The notes under the pieces: generated by a model
The model's database searches: none
Told to the model about the DNA's origin: nothing
The model's input: the letters and a program-made list of their open reading frames with translations, nothing else
Position numbers and translations under genes: made by a program
Shown: piece by piece, positions 5,265 to 12,051 of the stretch
How the letters are laid out: the number at the start of each line of letters is the position of its first letter
Numbering within the stretch: the stretch's first letter is position 1
From: Actinomycetota bacterium
Lineage (GTDB): Bacteria > Zhuqueibacterota > Zhuqueibacteria > Residuimicrobiales > Krinioviventaceae
Length of the DNA: 12,051 bases
NCBI GenBank assembly: GCA_011682565.1
Contig: JAACEJ010000040.1
Coordinates: 1 to 12,051, forward strand
Direction of reading: 5' to 3'

Positions 5265-6580
5265 AAAAAGTATTTATCGAAACGTATGGCTGTCAAATGA
5301 ACGAGTATGATACCGAGATCGTCAAAACGATTTTGCAGCAGGAAGATTATGAATTCACTTCCGAAGAAAAGGAAGCGGATGTTGTCCTTCTAAACACCTG
5401 CTCGGTTCGTGAAAATGCCAACCGCAAAGTTTATGGCCGTATTCACAGCATCAAACACCGCCGTAATGGCGAGCCGGTTATGATCGGCGTTCTCGGGTGC
5501 ATGTCAACAAATTTTCGCAAACAACTGCTGGAAGACCCCAAATTGCCGATAGATTTTGTTGTCGGCCCGGACAGTTACAAACGTCTTCCGAAAATCCTGC
5601 ACGATGTTGAAAAAACAGGCGAAAAAGGATTTGATGTTACACTGTCGGAGTTCGAAACGTATTCCGACGTTTATCCCACCCGTGAAAAAGGTGTAAATGC
5701 CTGGATTGCCGTTATGCGCGGCTGTAATAATTTTTGTTCTTTTTGTGTTGTCCCTTACACCCGCGGTCGGGAACGAAGCCGCTCTCCCGAAAATATTGTC
5801 GACGAAGTAAAACGCCTTGCAGACGCAGGTTTTTCCCAGGTAACCCTGCTTGGGCAAAATGTGAATTCGTACAATTATCAAGGCAAAAGTTTTGCACATT
5901 TGCTGACAAAAGTCGGCCAAGTGAATGGAATTAAACGAATTCGTTTCACCTCGCCGCACCCCAAAGATTTTCCCCACGATCTTTTGCATGTCGTTGCCGA
6001 CAATCCCAAGGTGTGCAAACACATTCATTTGCCCCTTCAAGCCGGCAGCAACCGCGTGCTCGATTTGATGCGGCGCACGTACACAAAAAAAGAGTATCTC
6101 CACCTTGTCGATGACATTCGTTCACACTATGAAAAAATGGTACTGACGACGGATATTATTGTCGGATTCCCCACCGAAACAGATGAGGAGTTTGAAGAAA
6201 CATTCGCCGTTGTGGACGAGGTTGAATATGACTCGGCTTTTATTTTCAAATATTCGCAACGCCGGGGAACCGTTGCGGCGAAAAAATATCCCGACGATGT
6301 ACCCGAAGAAGTCAAGACGGAACGAATTATCAGACTCAATGAGCTGCAAAAGCAAAAATCACTCAAAAAGAACCGGGCGCATATCGGCCAAATCCATCAA
6401 ATCCTCATCGAAGAAGAAACCACAAAACGCTCGGATAAAGATGTCCAGGGGAGAAATGACGGCAACAAACTGGTTATTTTGCCGAAAGGAAATTTACATG
6501 TGGGTCAATTTGTAAACGCCCGCATTACCGACGCCTCGGCGAATGTGTTAAAAGGAAAAGTGGTTCACGTACCTGATTAA
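5261..6580 (+). CDS. miaB: tRNA-2-methylthio-N6-dimethylallyladenosine synthase MiaB
   Basis: The 439-residue MiaB adds a methylthio group to i6A37 in tRNAs reading UNN codons, using two 4Fe-4S clusters and SAM. The N-terminal UPF0004 domain has Cys11 (ETYGCQMNEYD), Cys47 (NTCSVREN) and Cys80 (GVLGCMS). The radical-SAM cluster is Cys155-x3-Cys159-x2-Cys162 in RGCNNFCSFCVVPYTRGRER. LLGQNVNSY and FTSPHPKDF are MiaB hallmarks, and a TRAM domain covers about 375-437. All catalytic cysteines are present and the length is normal. ATG 5261-5263 overlaps the mtaB TGA, indicating a two-gene operon with coupled translation. No miaA is in the window to supply i6A. Confidence 0.96.
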   Translation: MKKVFIETYGCQMNEYDTEIVKTILQQEDYEFTSEEKEADVVLLNTCSVRENANRKVYGRIHSIKHRRNGEPVMIGVLGCMSTNFRKQLLEDPKLPIDFVVGPDSYKRLPKILHDVEKTGEKGFDVTLSEFETYSDVYPTREKGVNAWIAVMRGCNNFCSFCVVPYTRGRERSRSPENIVDEVKRLADAGFSQVTLLGQNVNSYNYQGKSFAHLLTKVGQVNGIKRIRFTSPHPKDFPHDLLHVVADNPKVCKHIHLPLQAGSNRVLDLMRRTYTKKEYLHLVDDIRSHYEKMVLTTDIIVGFPTETDEEFEETFAVVDEVEYDSAFIFKYSQRRGTVAAKKYPDDVPEEVKTERIIRLNELQKQKSLKKNRAHIGQIHQILIEEETTKRSDKDVQGRNDGNKLVILPKGNLHVGQFVNARITDASANVLKGKVVHVPD

Positions 6581-6653
6581 TCCGGGTGTGAATTTAACGG
6601 TTATTGTTCCTGGCTGGCAACAGAAAAACTTGCGCTTGAAGTGAATAATTGTT

Positions 6654-6702
6654 AAATTACCTCAGGATTTTAGGTAGTTCACTTAAATTTCTGAGGTAAT
6701 TT
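6654..6702 (+). promoter_or_regulatory. inverted repeat enclosing the ribosome binding site of the AAA ATPase
   Basis: AAATTACCTCAG (6654-6665) and CTGAGGTAATTT (6691-6702) are perfect 12-bp complements around a 25-nt loop. The 3' arm contains the Shine-Dalgarno GAGGT, six bases before the ATG at 6704, so the folded RNA would hide it. A second pairing, AAGTGAA (6639-6645) with TTCACTT (6678-6684), interleaves with the first, giving an alternative fold or a pseudoknot. There is no U-tract, so it is not a standard terminator; it could also act as a DNA palindrome. Confidence 0.6.
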
Positions 6703-6703
6703 T

Positions 6704-8044
6704 ATGTTCGATCAACAACTTTATCTTTTGCAAAATCCATGGAAAACCGGACGTGAGCTTAAATTTGAGTGGATTGCCAGGGATATTGTAAAACAGATTA
6801 GTCCCTGGATGGAACATGACGAGATCATTGTTCTTACAGGATCAAGACAAGTGGGAAAAACTACAATAATCAAATTCCTGATCCGCAAACTCCTCAATCA
6901 ACAAATCAATCCCCAAAATATATTCTATTTCTCCCCGGATGATGAAGGAATTTATTCTTTATTCGAGAGTACCAGCTTGTTCATCTCATTTCTTCAGGAT
7001 GAAGGAAAAACAGGAAAACAATACATATTTATTGATGAAATCCAACGACTTGAAAATGCAGGCTTGTTCCTGAAAACGATCTATGATCTTAATCTCGATC
7101 TTAAAATTATTGTAAGCGGTTCCTCTTCACTTGAAATTCGCAGCAAAATTGCAGAGCATCTTACGGGCAGAAAAATAAATTTTTTCGTTTATCCCTTTTC
7201 CTTTTCGGAATATCTCCGATCTCGCAAAATTGATTACGCAGCTAAAATTTCTGGTTGGAGCTCTCCAAAAGAGCTGGAGTATTTAAACTCCATTTTTGGA
7301 TCTTCTTTAAACGAGTTGTGTGAAAAGTATATGATCTTGGGCGGCTATCCCAAGGTTGTTTTAGAAAAGAGCTTTTATGAAAAAGAAGAACAATTAAGAG
7401 AACTTTACAAAACTTATATTGAAAAAGATGTCGGTCATTTCTTTGGCATACGTGACACAATCAATTTTAACAAATTTGTCCTTACTTTAAGCTACCAAAA
7501 CGGTGCCTTGTTTAATGTCCATGCTATGTCTCGCGACTTGGGTATCTATCGGGAGAAATTGGTAACCTATTTATCAATTCTGGAAAACACCTTTATTATA
7601 AAGCAAATTGCTCCTTTTTATAATAATAAGGCAAAAGAAATTTCCAAGATGCCAAAAGTATATTTTCAGGATAACGGCATACGAAATTATTGCTTGCGCG
7701 ATTTAAGCTCATTTCCCAGAGGAGATGCAGGCGCTCTTGCAGAAGGTTTTTGTTTGTCAGAATTATTAAAGATGGGCATTGATTCAAAATTTTGGCGTAC
7801 CCAGGCAGGCGCAGAAGTTGATTTTATTATTCAGGGAAAATATCCGATTCCCTTGGAAGTGAAATTTACAACATTTCGAAAAACAAAAGTTGAAAAAGGG
7901 TTTGTCAATTTTATTTCTCAAAACAAAGTGCCGCGTGCTTTTGTCATAACGAAAAACTTTTCGGGCTATGATAAAATTAACCAAACAGGAATATGGTTCG
8001 TACCGATTTATTTAATAGGTGGAATTAGAAATCTATTAACCTAA
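6704..8044 (+). CDS. AAA_14/DUF4143 ATPase
   Basis: The 446-residue protein belongs to the widespread AAA_14 plus DUF4143 family. Walker A is GSRQVGKTT (46-54), Walker B is YIFIDEI with Asp111-Glu112, and SGSSSLEIRS with LTGRKINFFVYPFSFSEYL follows as in the family. The C-terminal DUF4143 part ends in a PD-(D/E)xK-like motif: a Glu in the AEGFCLSELL helix, then GAEVDF (Asp373) and PLEVK (Glu385, Lys387). Whether these proteins cut DNA is unsettled; function is not known and substrates are unproven. They are patchily distributed and often appear in many copies per genome. The gene is clearly more AT-rich than miaB and phoH on either side, which suggests recent acquisition. Translation probably depends on the preceding hairpin. 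Membership is sure, role is not. Confidence 0.9.
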   Translation: MFDQQLYLLQNPWKTGRELKFEWIARDIVKQISPWMEHDEIIVLTGSRQVGKTTIIKFLIRKLLNQQINPQNIFYFSPDDEGIYSLFESTSLFISFLQDEGKTGKQYIFIDEIQRLENAGLFLKTIYDLNLDLKIIVSGSSSLEIRSKIAEHLTGRKINFFVYPFSFSEYLRSRKIDYAAKISGWSSPKELEYLNSIFGSSLNELCEKYMILGGYPKVVLEKSFYEKEEQLRELYKTYIEKDVGHFFGIRDTINFNKFVLTLSYQNGALFNVHAMSRDLGIYREKLVTYLSILENTFIIKQIAPFYNNKAKEISKMPKVYFQDNGIRNYCLRDLSSFPRGDAGALAEGFCLSELLKMGIDSKFWRTQAGAEVDFIIQGKYPIPLEVKFTTFRKTKVEKGFVNFISQNKVPRAFVITKNFSGYDKINQTGIWFVPIYLIGGIRNLLT

Positions 8045-8090
8045 TAGGCGTTGTTATTTCATACAAAACTATATTAAGCAGAAAGCACAT

Positions 8091-8095
8091 GGAGG
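8091..8095 (+). promoter_or_regulatory. Shine-Dalgarno of the PIN-PhoH gene
   Basis: GGAGG seven bases before ATG 8103, a strong site that fixes the start. Confidence 0.7.
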
Positions 8096-8102
8096 CCGCA
8101 CC

Positions 8103-9419
8103 ATGAAAAAAAATTTCGTACTGGACACAAATGTCATTCTACACGACTCGCACAGCATTTTTCATTTTGAAGATAACGATGTCGTCATTCCTATTACCGT
8201 GATCGAAGAAGTGGATTATTTTAAAAAAGGGCACGAACAGGTGAATTACCACGCGCGTGAGTTTATCCGCCAGCTCGACAGTTTTCCGGGTGAAAAGCTG
8301 GTAAACGACGGCGTGCCGTTGGGAGAAGGTCTCGGGAAAATATCGATCATGACAAACTATACGGATGTGCCGGAAGTGACGGCCGCCTTTGTCGAGCAAA
8401 AGCCCGATCACCGCATCCTTTCCGCAGCGCTGACACTGGAAAAACGGCATCCGGAAAGTCAGGTCATCCTTGTGAGCAAGGATGTGAATATGCGTCTCAA
8501 AGCAAAATCTCTTGGGCTTAATTCGCAGGACTATTACACGGACAAAATCCAGGATATTGAAAAACTTTATACCGGTGTGCGGATGATAAATAATTTCGAT
8601 CCCGAATTGATCGACCGTCTTTACCAGGCGCCGCACGAGATTTCTGCCCCGGAGACGGAGATTGACAATCCGGTGCCGAATGAATATTTTATTTTGCGCA
8701 ACGATCGCAAATCCGTATTGGGTTACTATAATCCACGCATGCAAACAGTGCAACATGTTGAAACGTTATCGGCTTACGGTATTAAACCGCGAAATGCAGA
8801 GCAAACTTTTTCGCTGCACGCCCTTTTGAATCCCAAAATCGAACTCGTCACACTTAGTGGTAAAGCCGGAACAGGGAAAACCCTTCTCGCCCTCGCAGCA
8901 GCTTTGCAGGTGCGAAAACAGTATCGGCGCATTATGCTCGCGCGTCCTATCGTTGCTCTTTCCAATAAAGACCTTGGTTTTCTTCCCGGCGATGTTGAAT
9001 CCAAACTCGATCCATACATGCAGCCTTTGTACGACAATCTCGGTGTCATCCGCAATCAGTTCAAAGAAAACGATAAAGAATATCAGCAAATCCAGGAAAT
9101 GCTTGATAATGGCAAGTTGGAAATTTCTCCATTAGCGTACATCCGCGGACGAAGTCTGGATCATATCTTTTTCATCGTTGACGAAGCGCAAAATCTGACA
9201 CCGCACGAAATTAAAACGATTATCACTCGCGCCGGCGAGGGAACCAAAGTCGTCTTTACCGGCGATCCGCACCAAATAGACACACCTTATCTGGACATTC
9301 GCTCCACCGGTTTGAATTATCTCATCCAGCGAATGAAAGATCAGCCGCTTTATGCGCATATCACGCTGATCAAAGGTGAGCGATCCGAGTTGGCAGAGAT
9401 GGCAAGTAACTTGTTATAA
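8103..9419 (+). CDS. phoH: PhoH-like ATPase with N-terminal PIN domain
   Basis: The 438-residue protein joins a PIN ribonuclease domain (about 1-150) to a PhoH ATPase/helicase domain (about 235-438), the PhoH2/YlaK arrangement. All four PIN acidic residues can be placed: Asp8 in LDTNV, Glu36 in VIEEVD, Asp102 in DHRIL and Asp127 in SKDVNMRLKA. The ATPase has Walker A GKAGTGKT (254-260) and Walker B IVDEAQN (Asp360-Glu361), then FTGDPHQID. PhoH2 proteins studied elsewhere unwind and cleave RNA in an ATP-dependent manner; in some actinobacteria they pair with a small antitoxin-like protein, but no such small gene is upstream here, only the end of the ATPase gene 58 bases away. It acts in the cytoplasm on RNA. 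It is complete with an intact active site, so probably functional. Confidence 0.93.
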   Translation: MKKNFVLDTNVILHDSHSIFHFEDNDVVIPITVIEEVDYFKKGHEQVNYHAREFIRQLDSFPGEKLVNDGVPLGEGLGKISIMTNYTDVPEVTAAFVEQKPDHRILSAALTLEKRHPESQVILVSKDVNMRLKAKSLGLNSQDYYTDKIQDIEKLYTGVRMINNFDPELIDRLYQAPHEISAPETEIDNPVPNEYFILRNDRKSVLGYYNPRMQTVQHVETLSAYGIKPRNAEQTFSLHALLNPKIELVTLSGKAGTGKTLLALAAALQVRKQYRRIMLARPIVALSNKDLGFLPGDVESKLDPYMQPLYDNLGVIRNQFKENDKEYQQIQEMLDNGKLEISPLAYIRGRSLDHIFFIVDEAQNLTPHEIKTIITRAGEGTKVVFTGDPHQIDTPYLDIRSTGLNYLIQRMKDQPLYAHITLIKGERSELAEMASNLL

Positions 9420-9427
9420 CAAAACAA

Positions 9428-10108
9428 ATGCGTCGCTATACGATCTATCTCCCACTCTACAATGGTGTCAAAGTGCTGGCGATCGGCGTGAACGAAGGTG
9501 CGGAGATTGAGCCGACCACACCTTTTGTTGTCGACAAACCGGTCGTTTACTACGGCTCGTCCATAACACAAGGCGGCTGCGCCAGTCATCCGGGAATGAG
9601 CTATCAGGCCATCCTCAGCCGCCACCTGGATGTTGATTTTGTTAACCTGGGATTTTCCGGCAACGGCATGGGCGAACCTGAAGTGGCAAAACTCGTCGCC
9701 TCTATCGATGCCTCGTGTTATGTGCTCGATTTCGGCGTTAATCTGCCAAGCGCCGACAGCGTGGCCAAAGTTTACGGGCCGTTCATCGACATCATTCGCA
9801 AGGCTCGACCGGAAACGCCAATCATTGCTGTAACTCCGATTTATATGGTTTATGAATACTGGAAGCCGAACAAAGTCACTTTTATGCGGGATGTCATTCG
9901 TAAAGAAGTAGCACGACACAGAAAAACCGGTGATCAAAATATAATGTTGGTTGAAGGATTTGAGCTGCTCGGCCCTGATTTTTCCAGTGCCTTTGTCGAC
10001 GGCGTGCATCCCAACGATCTGGGCATGCAGGCAATGGCAAAAGGATTGCAGCCTTATGTGGCGCAGGTGCTTCACGTTTCAGGCAGGAAGTACAAATTGA
10101 AAAGATAA
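9428..10108 (+). CDS. N-terminally truncated SGNH (GDSL-type) hydrolase
   Basis: The 226-residue frame is the catalytic part of an SGNH/GDSL esterase. Ser45 is in VVYYGSSITQGGCAS, block II is NLGFSGNG, and the Asp191/His194 pair is in DGVHPNDLG. A candidate block III Asn is in LDFGVN. In the related family, where a GxDLY-type beta-sandwich precedes the Lipase_GDSL_3 domain, the sequence YTIYLPLYNGVKVLAIG is the end of that N-terminal domain, so about 130-150 residues plus a signal peptide appear to be missing. The ATG at 9428 is eight bases after the phoH stop, has no ribosome binding site, and the frame is closed upstream by TAA at 9407-9409. It is either a 5'-deleted pseudogene joined to phoH or a short cytoplasmic esterase read by reinitiation. 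The active site is intact; the substrate is unknown. Confidence 0.7.
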   Translation: MRRYTIYLPLYNGVKVLAIGVNEGAEIEPTTPFVVDKPVVYYGSSITQGGCASHPGMSYQAILSRHLDVDFVNLGFSGNGMGEPEVAKLVASIDASCYVLDFGVNLPSADSVAKVYGPFIDIIRKARPETPIIAVTPIYMVYEYWKPNKVTFMRDVIRKEVARHRKTGDQNIMLVEGFELLGPDFSSAFVDGVHPNDLGMQAMAKGLQPYVAQVLHVSGRKYKLKR

Positions 10109-10130
10109 ACTTGCAAGCCCTTTGGTATCC

Positions 10131-10172
10131 TTTTTGCTCTTTCGACCTGGAATTAAATCCAAGGAGCAAAAA
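10131..10172 (+). promoter_or_regulatory. inverted repeat enclosing a Shine-Dalgarno before the Rieske-glutamate synthase gene
   Basis: TTTTTGCTC (10131-10139) and GAGCAAAAA (10164-10172) pair around a 24-nt loop that itself folds (CTGGA with TCC-A-AG). Together they would bury AAGGAG (10161-10166), the site for the ATG at 10173. The plus-strand 3' arm ends in A, so it is not a terminator for the upstream genes. Confidence 0.5.
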
Positions 10173-10247
10173 ATGTCTATAATTACAAAATATTTTTCAT
10201 GTTCTTTTACACAGGAAAACACACAATGCCAATACCCGCAAATTTAG
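10173..10247 (+). CDS. 24-codon leader ORF overlapping the Rieske-glutamate synthase start
   Basis: ATG 10173 is preceded by an excellent AAGGAG at 10161-10166 with six bases of spacing, the strongest ribosome binding site in this part of the window. It opens a 24-residue frame beginning MSIITKYFSC that ends at TAG 10245-10247, in another frame than the main gene and overlapping it by 22 bases. It may be a translated leader that couples initiation of the main gene. No homology is recognisable. Confidence 0.4.
   Translation: MSIITKYFSCSFTQENTQCQYPQI
10213..10216 (+). promoter_or_regulatory. Shine-Dalgarno deciding the Rieske-glutamate synthase start
   Basis: AGGA nine bases before ATG 10226. 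The alternative ATG at 10199 has only an AT-rich run before it, so 10226 is preferred. Confidence 0.45.
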
Positions 10248-11875
10248 AGATTATAAAGGAAAAAGTTGCAACATGGAGTAAGCTGGCGGACAGAAAACCG
10301 ACGTATGCACTGGTTGCCAATGTCGACCTGGTGGTCATCCGCTATGACGACAATGTCTCAGTGCTTTACGGTCGCTGCCTTCATCGTGGCGCGTTGCTTT
10401 CCGACGGATACATTGACGGACACAATTTAATATGCGGCCTTCATGGCTGGGATTATCAATATGAAACCGGCATCAGCGAATACAACAACAAAGAAATTCT
10501 GCCCAGGTTTACTACCTGGATCGATACCCGGGATGACGCTGTTTATGTAGATGAAACCGAGGTGCGTGCCTGGGAGAAAGAAAATCCGCAGCCGTACCGG
10601 CGCGATACATACCTTGGGCTTTATGCGGATATTCACGGCACAGAGGAAGAACCCTACAACGGGTACATCCGCCAACTGGCAAAAAACGGGTTGAAAAAAA
10701 TCGGCCACCATGGGCGCGTGTCTGCCATGGGTGTGCCGCTCACCAAGCTGCCCCGCTGGGATGATATTCAAATCCTCACCGCACAGCTTGCCAAACGTCC
10801 TCTGGCCGATGATGCTCAAGTCGACACGACTCTTGTTATCGGTCCCAATGCACACAAGCCGCTGCGGCTGGAAATACCTGTTTTTGTCAGCGATATGAGT
10901 TTTGGTGCCTTGAGTGCCGAGGCCAAAACAGCATTGGCCAAGGGCGCTGAAATGGCCGGAACGGGAATTTGTTCCGGTGAAGGCGGTATACTGCCGGAAG
11001 AACAGGCCGCTAACTCGCGCTATTTTTACGAGCTGGCTTCGGGCAAATTCGGCTGGAGTCTCGACAAGGTTGCCAAATGTCAGGCTTTTCATTTCAAAGC
11101 CGGGCAAGGTGCCAAGACAGGCACGGGTGGTCATTTGCCGGGAAACAAGGTGAGCGAAAAAATTGCACAAGTACGAGGGTTGAATCCCGGCGAGCAGGCG
11201 ATCAGTCCGTCACGTTTCCCGGATCTGGCCACAGTGGATGATTTTAAAAAAGTAGCGGAGCAGGTTCGTAAAGTCAGCGGCGGAATACCGGTTGGATTTA
11301 AAATGTCTGCACAGCACATTGAAGATGACATCGACTTTGCGCTGGCGGTTGGCGTGGATTACATTATCCTGGACGGACGCGGAGGTGGTACGGGTGCTGC
11401 ACCGGATATTTTCAAAAACAATATTTCCGTGCCGACAATGGCGGCGCTTGCCAGGGCGCGGCACCATCTTGATAAAAATGGAAAGCAAGATGTTACTCTG
11501 ATTATTACCGGTGGATTGCGCACAGAATCGGATTTCGTCAAAGCGCTCGCCCTCGGTGCGGACGGCATTGCCATTGCCAATTCGGCCATTCAGGCTGTCG
11601 GCTGCCTGGGAATGCGGGCGTGTCAGACGAATAATTGTCCCGTCGGTGTTGCCACGCAAAAAGACGATTTGCGCAGCCGCCTGATCATAGATCAATCTGC
11701 ACTGCAACTGAAAAACTTTTTACAATCCTCAGTGGAGTTGATGAAAATCCTCGCCCGCGCCTGCGGTCACGAACATATGGCTGATTTTTCAAGAAATGAC
11801 CTGACAACGTGGAAACGTGAAATAGCCGATTTGACAGGGATTGAATTTGCGGGGGTGGGAAAGGAAAAAATGTAG
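10226..11875 (+). CDS. Rieske domain fused to glutamate synthase FMN domain
   Basis: A 549-residue fusion (558 if ATG 10199 is used). Residues 1 to about 115 form a Rieske 2Fe-2S domain: Cys51-x-His53 (RCLHRG) and Cys70-x2-His73 (CGLHGW). From about 150 to 545 is the FMN-binding central domain of glutamate synthase: the VFVSDMSFGALS start, KTGTGGHLPGNKV, VGFKMSAQHI, DGRGGGTGAAP for FMN and ITGGLRTESDFVKALALGAD. The 3Fe-4S cluster cysteines 460, 466 and 471 are present (C-x5-C-x4-C). The N-terminal glutaminase domain and the NADPH-binding small subunit are absent, as in other free-standing FMN-binding glutamate synthase family proteins, so ammonia and electrons must come from elsewhere. The Rieske domain may pass electrons to the 3Fe-4S/FMN centre. 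The exact reaction is unproven and glutamate formation is only an inference. Translation seems tied to a hairpin and a leader ORF. Confidence 0.88.
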   Translation: MPIPANLEIIKEKVATWSKLADRKPTYALVANVDLVVIRYDDNVSVLYGRCLHRGALLSDGYIDGHNLICGLHGWDYQYETGISEYNNKEILPRFTTWIDTRDDAVYVDETEVRAWEKENPQPYRRDTYLGLYADIHGTEEEPYNGYIRQLAKNGLKKIGHHGRVSAMGVPLTKLPRWDDIQILTAQLAKRPLADDAQVDTTLVIGPNAHKPLRLEIPVFVSDMSFGALSAEAKTALAKGAEMAGTGICSGEGGILPEEQAANSRYFYELASGKFGWSLDKVAKCQAFHFKAGQGAKTGTGGHLPGNKVSEKIAQVRGLNPGEQAISPSRFPDLATVDDFKKVAEQVRKVSGGIPVGFKMSAQHIEDDIDFALAVGVDYIILDGRGGGTGAAPDIFKNNISVPTMAALARARHHLDKNGKQDVTLIITGGLRTESDFVKALALGADGIAIANSAIQAVGCLGMRACQTNNCPVGVATQKDDLRSRLIIDQSALQLKNFLQSSVELMKILARACGHEHMADFSRNDLTTWKREIADLTGIEFAGVGKEKM

Positions 11876-11886
11876 AAAGACTCTAT

Positions 11887-12051
11887 ATGAGTAATTCGTA
11901 AAAAGTCGAAAAGCATGTCATCGTGAGGAGCGGAGCGTTAGTTTATCCCGAATTACCGGGAAAGCGATCTTTATAAAACAGCACGTTAGTCGACATCCAG
12001 ATTGCTTCGCTTCGCTCGCAATGACATTTTCGGACTTTACGAATGACTCAT
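11887..12051 (-). repeat. interspersed MITE-like repeat, copy 3 (complete, inverted)
   Basis: The best-preserved copy, 165 bp. It starts ATGAGTAATTCGTAAA and ends TTTACGAATGACTCAT, imperfect terminal inverted repeats of about 20 bp. Inside them lies the inverted pair GCATGTCATCGTGAGGAG and TTCGCTCGCAATGACA, with a central hairpin (ATCCCG/CGGGA). It lies 11 bases after the stop of the Rieske-glutamate synthase gene, in the same orientation relative to its upstream gene as copy 1 to the ThuA-like gene. It runs to the last base of the window, so a target-site duplication cannot be checked on that side. Confidence 0.85.

Noticed and set aside
5504..6103. 199-codon antisense frame in miaB
   Set aside because: It is a shadow of the strongly conserved miaB coding strand, with no recognisable domain.
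8139..8756. 205-codon antisense frame in the PIN-PhoH gene
   Set aside because: It is the complement of a gene with intact catalytic motifs; the translation is rich in His and hydrophobic residues, as expected of a shadow frame.
9350..10075. 241-codon antisense frame over the SGNH gene
   Set aside because: The opposite strand carries clear SGNH motifs; this frame shows none.
10199..10225. Upstream ATG for the Rieske-glutamate synthase protein
   Set aside because: The preceding bases are AT-rich without a Shine-Dalgarno, while the ATG at 10226 has AGGA at good spacing. It is not excluded.

Overview
The window is bacterial chromosomal DNA with no phage, plasmid, CRISPR or rRNA/tRNA signal. 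The lineage cannot be fixed from the sequence alone. The remnant of a carboxypeptidase-regulatory-like domain (usual in TonB-dependent receptors), the PIN-PhoH protein, the ThuA protein and the TGTCATTGCGAG-type interspersed repeats would fit a member of the FCB superphylum (Bacteroidota, Calditrichota or KSB1-like), held with low confidence.

Layout. Positions 1-300 hold a possible C-terminal tail of a gene cut by the window edge and copy 1 of an interspersed repeat. Two minus-strand genes follow: an exported ThuA-like protein (297-1055) and a sugar-phosphate nucleotidylyltransferase fused to a left-handed beta-helix (1277-2653). They are separated by a purine/pyrimidine-skewed spacer with a heptamer tandem repeat. 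The stretch 2654-3267 has a promoter for the nucleotidylyltransferase, short degenerate repeats, a gene remnant and a 5'-truncated copy 2 of the repeat. From 3268 every gene is on the plus strand: a MarR-type regulator with a small overlapping leader ORF; the tRNA methylthiotransferases mtaB and miaB, overlapping by ATGA; an AT-rich AAA/DUF4143 ATPase; a PIN-PhoH ATPase; an N-terminally truncated SGNH hydrolase; and a Rieske-glutamate synthase FMN-domain fusion. Copy 3 of the repeat, inverted, closes the window.

Functional links. The only convincing operon is mtaB-miaB: two radical-SAM enzymes that methylthiolate A37-derived bases of different tRNA sets (t6A and i6A). The other genes look like independent units. 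Two of them, the AAA ATPase and the Rieske-glutamate synthase, have their Shine-Dalgarno sequence in the 3' arm of an inverted repeat with a loop of about 25 nt, which suggests control by RNA structure. No clearly new multi-gene system is evident. The best leads are the Rieske-glutamate synthase fusion with its leader ORF and hairpin, the hairpin/pseudoknot before the AAA ATPase, and the terminal-inverted-repeat element that follows the 3' ends of both outermost complete genes.
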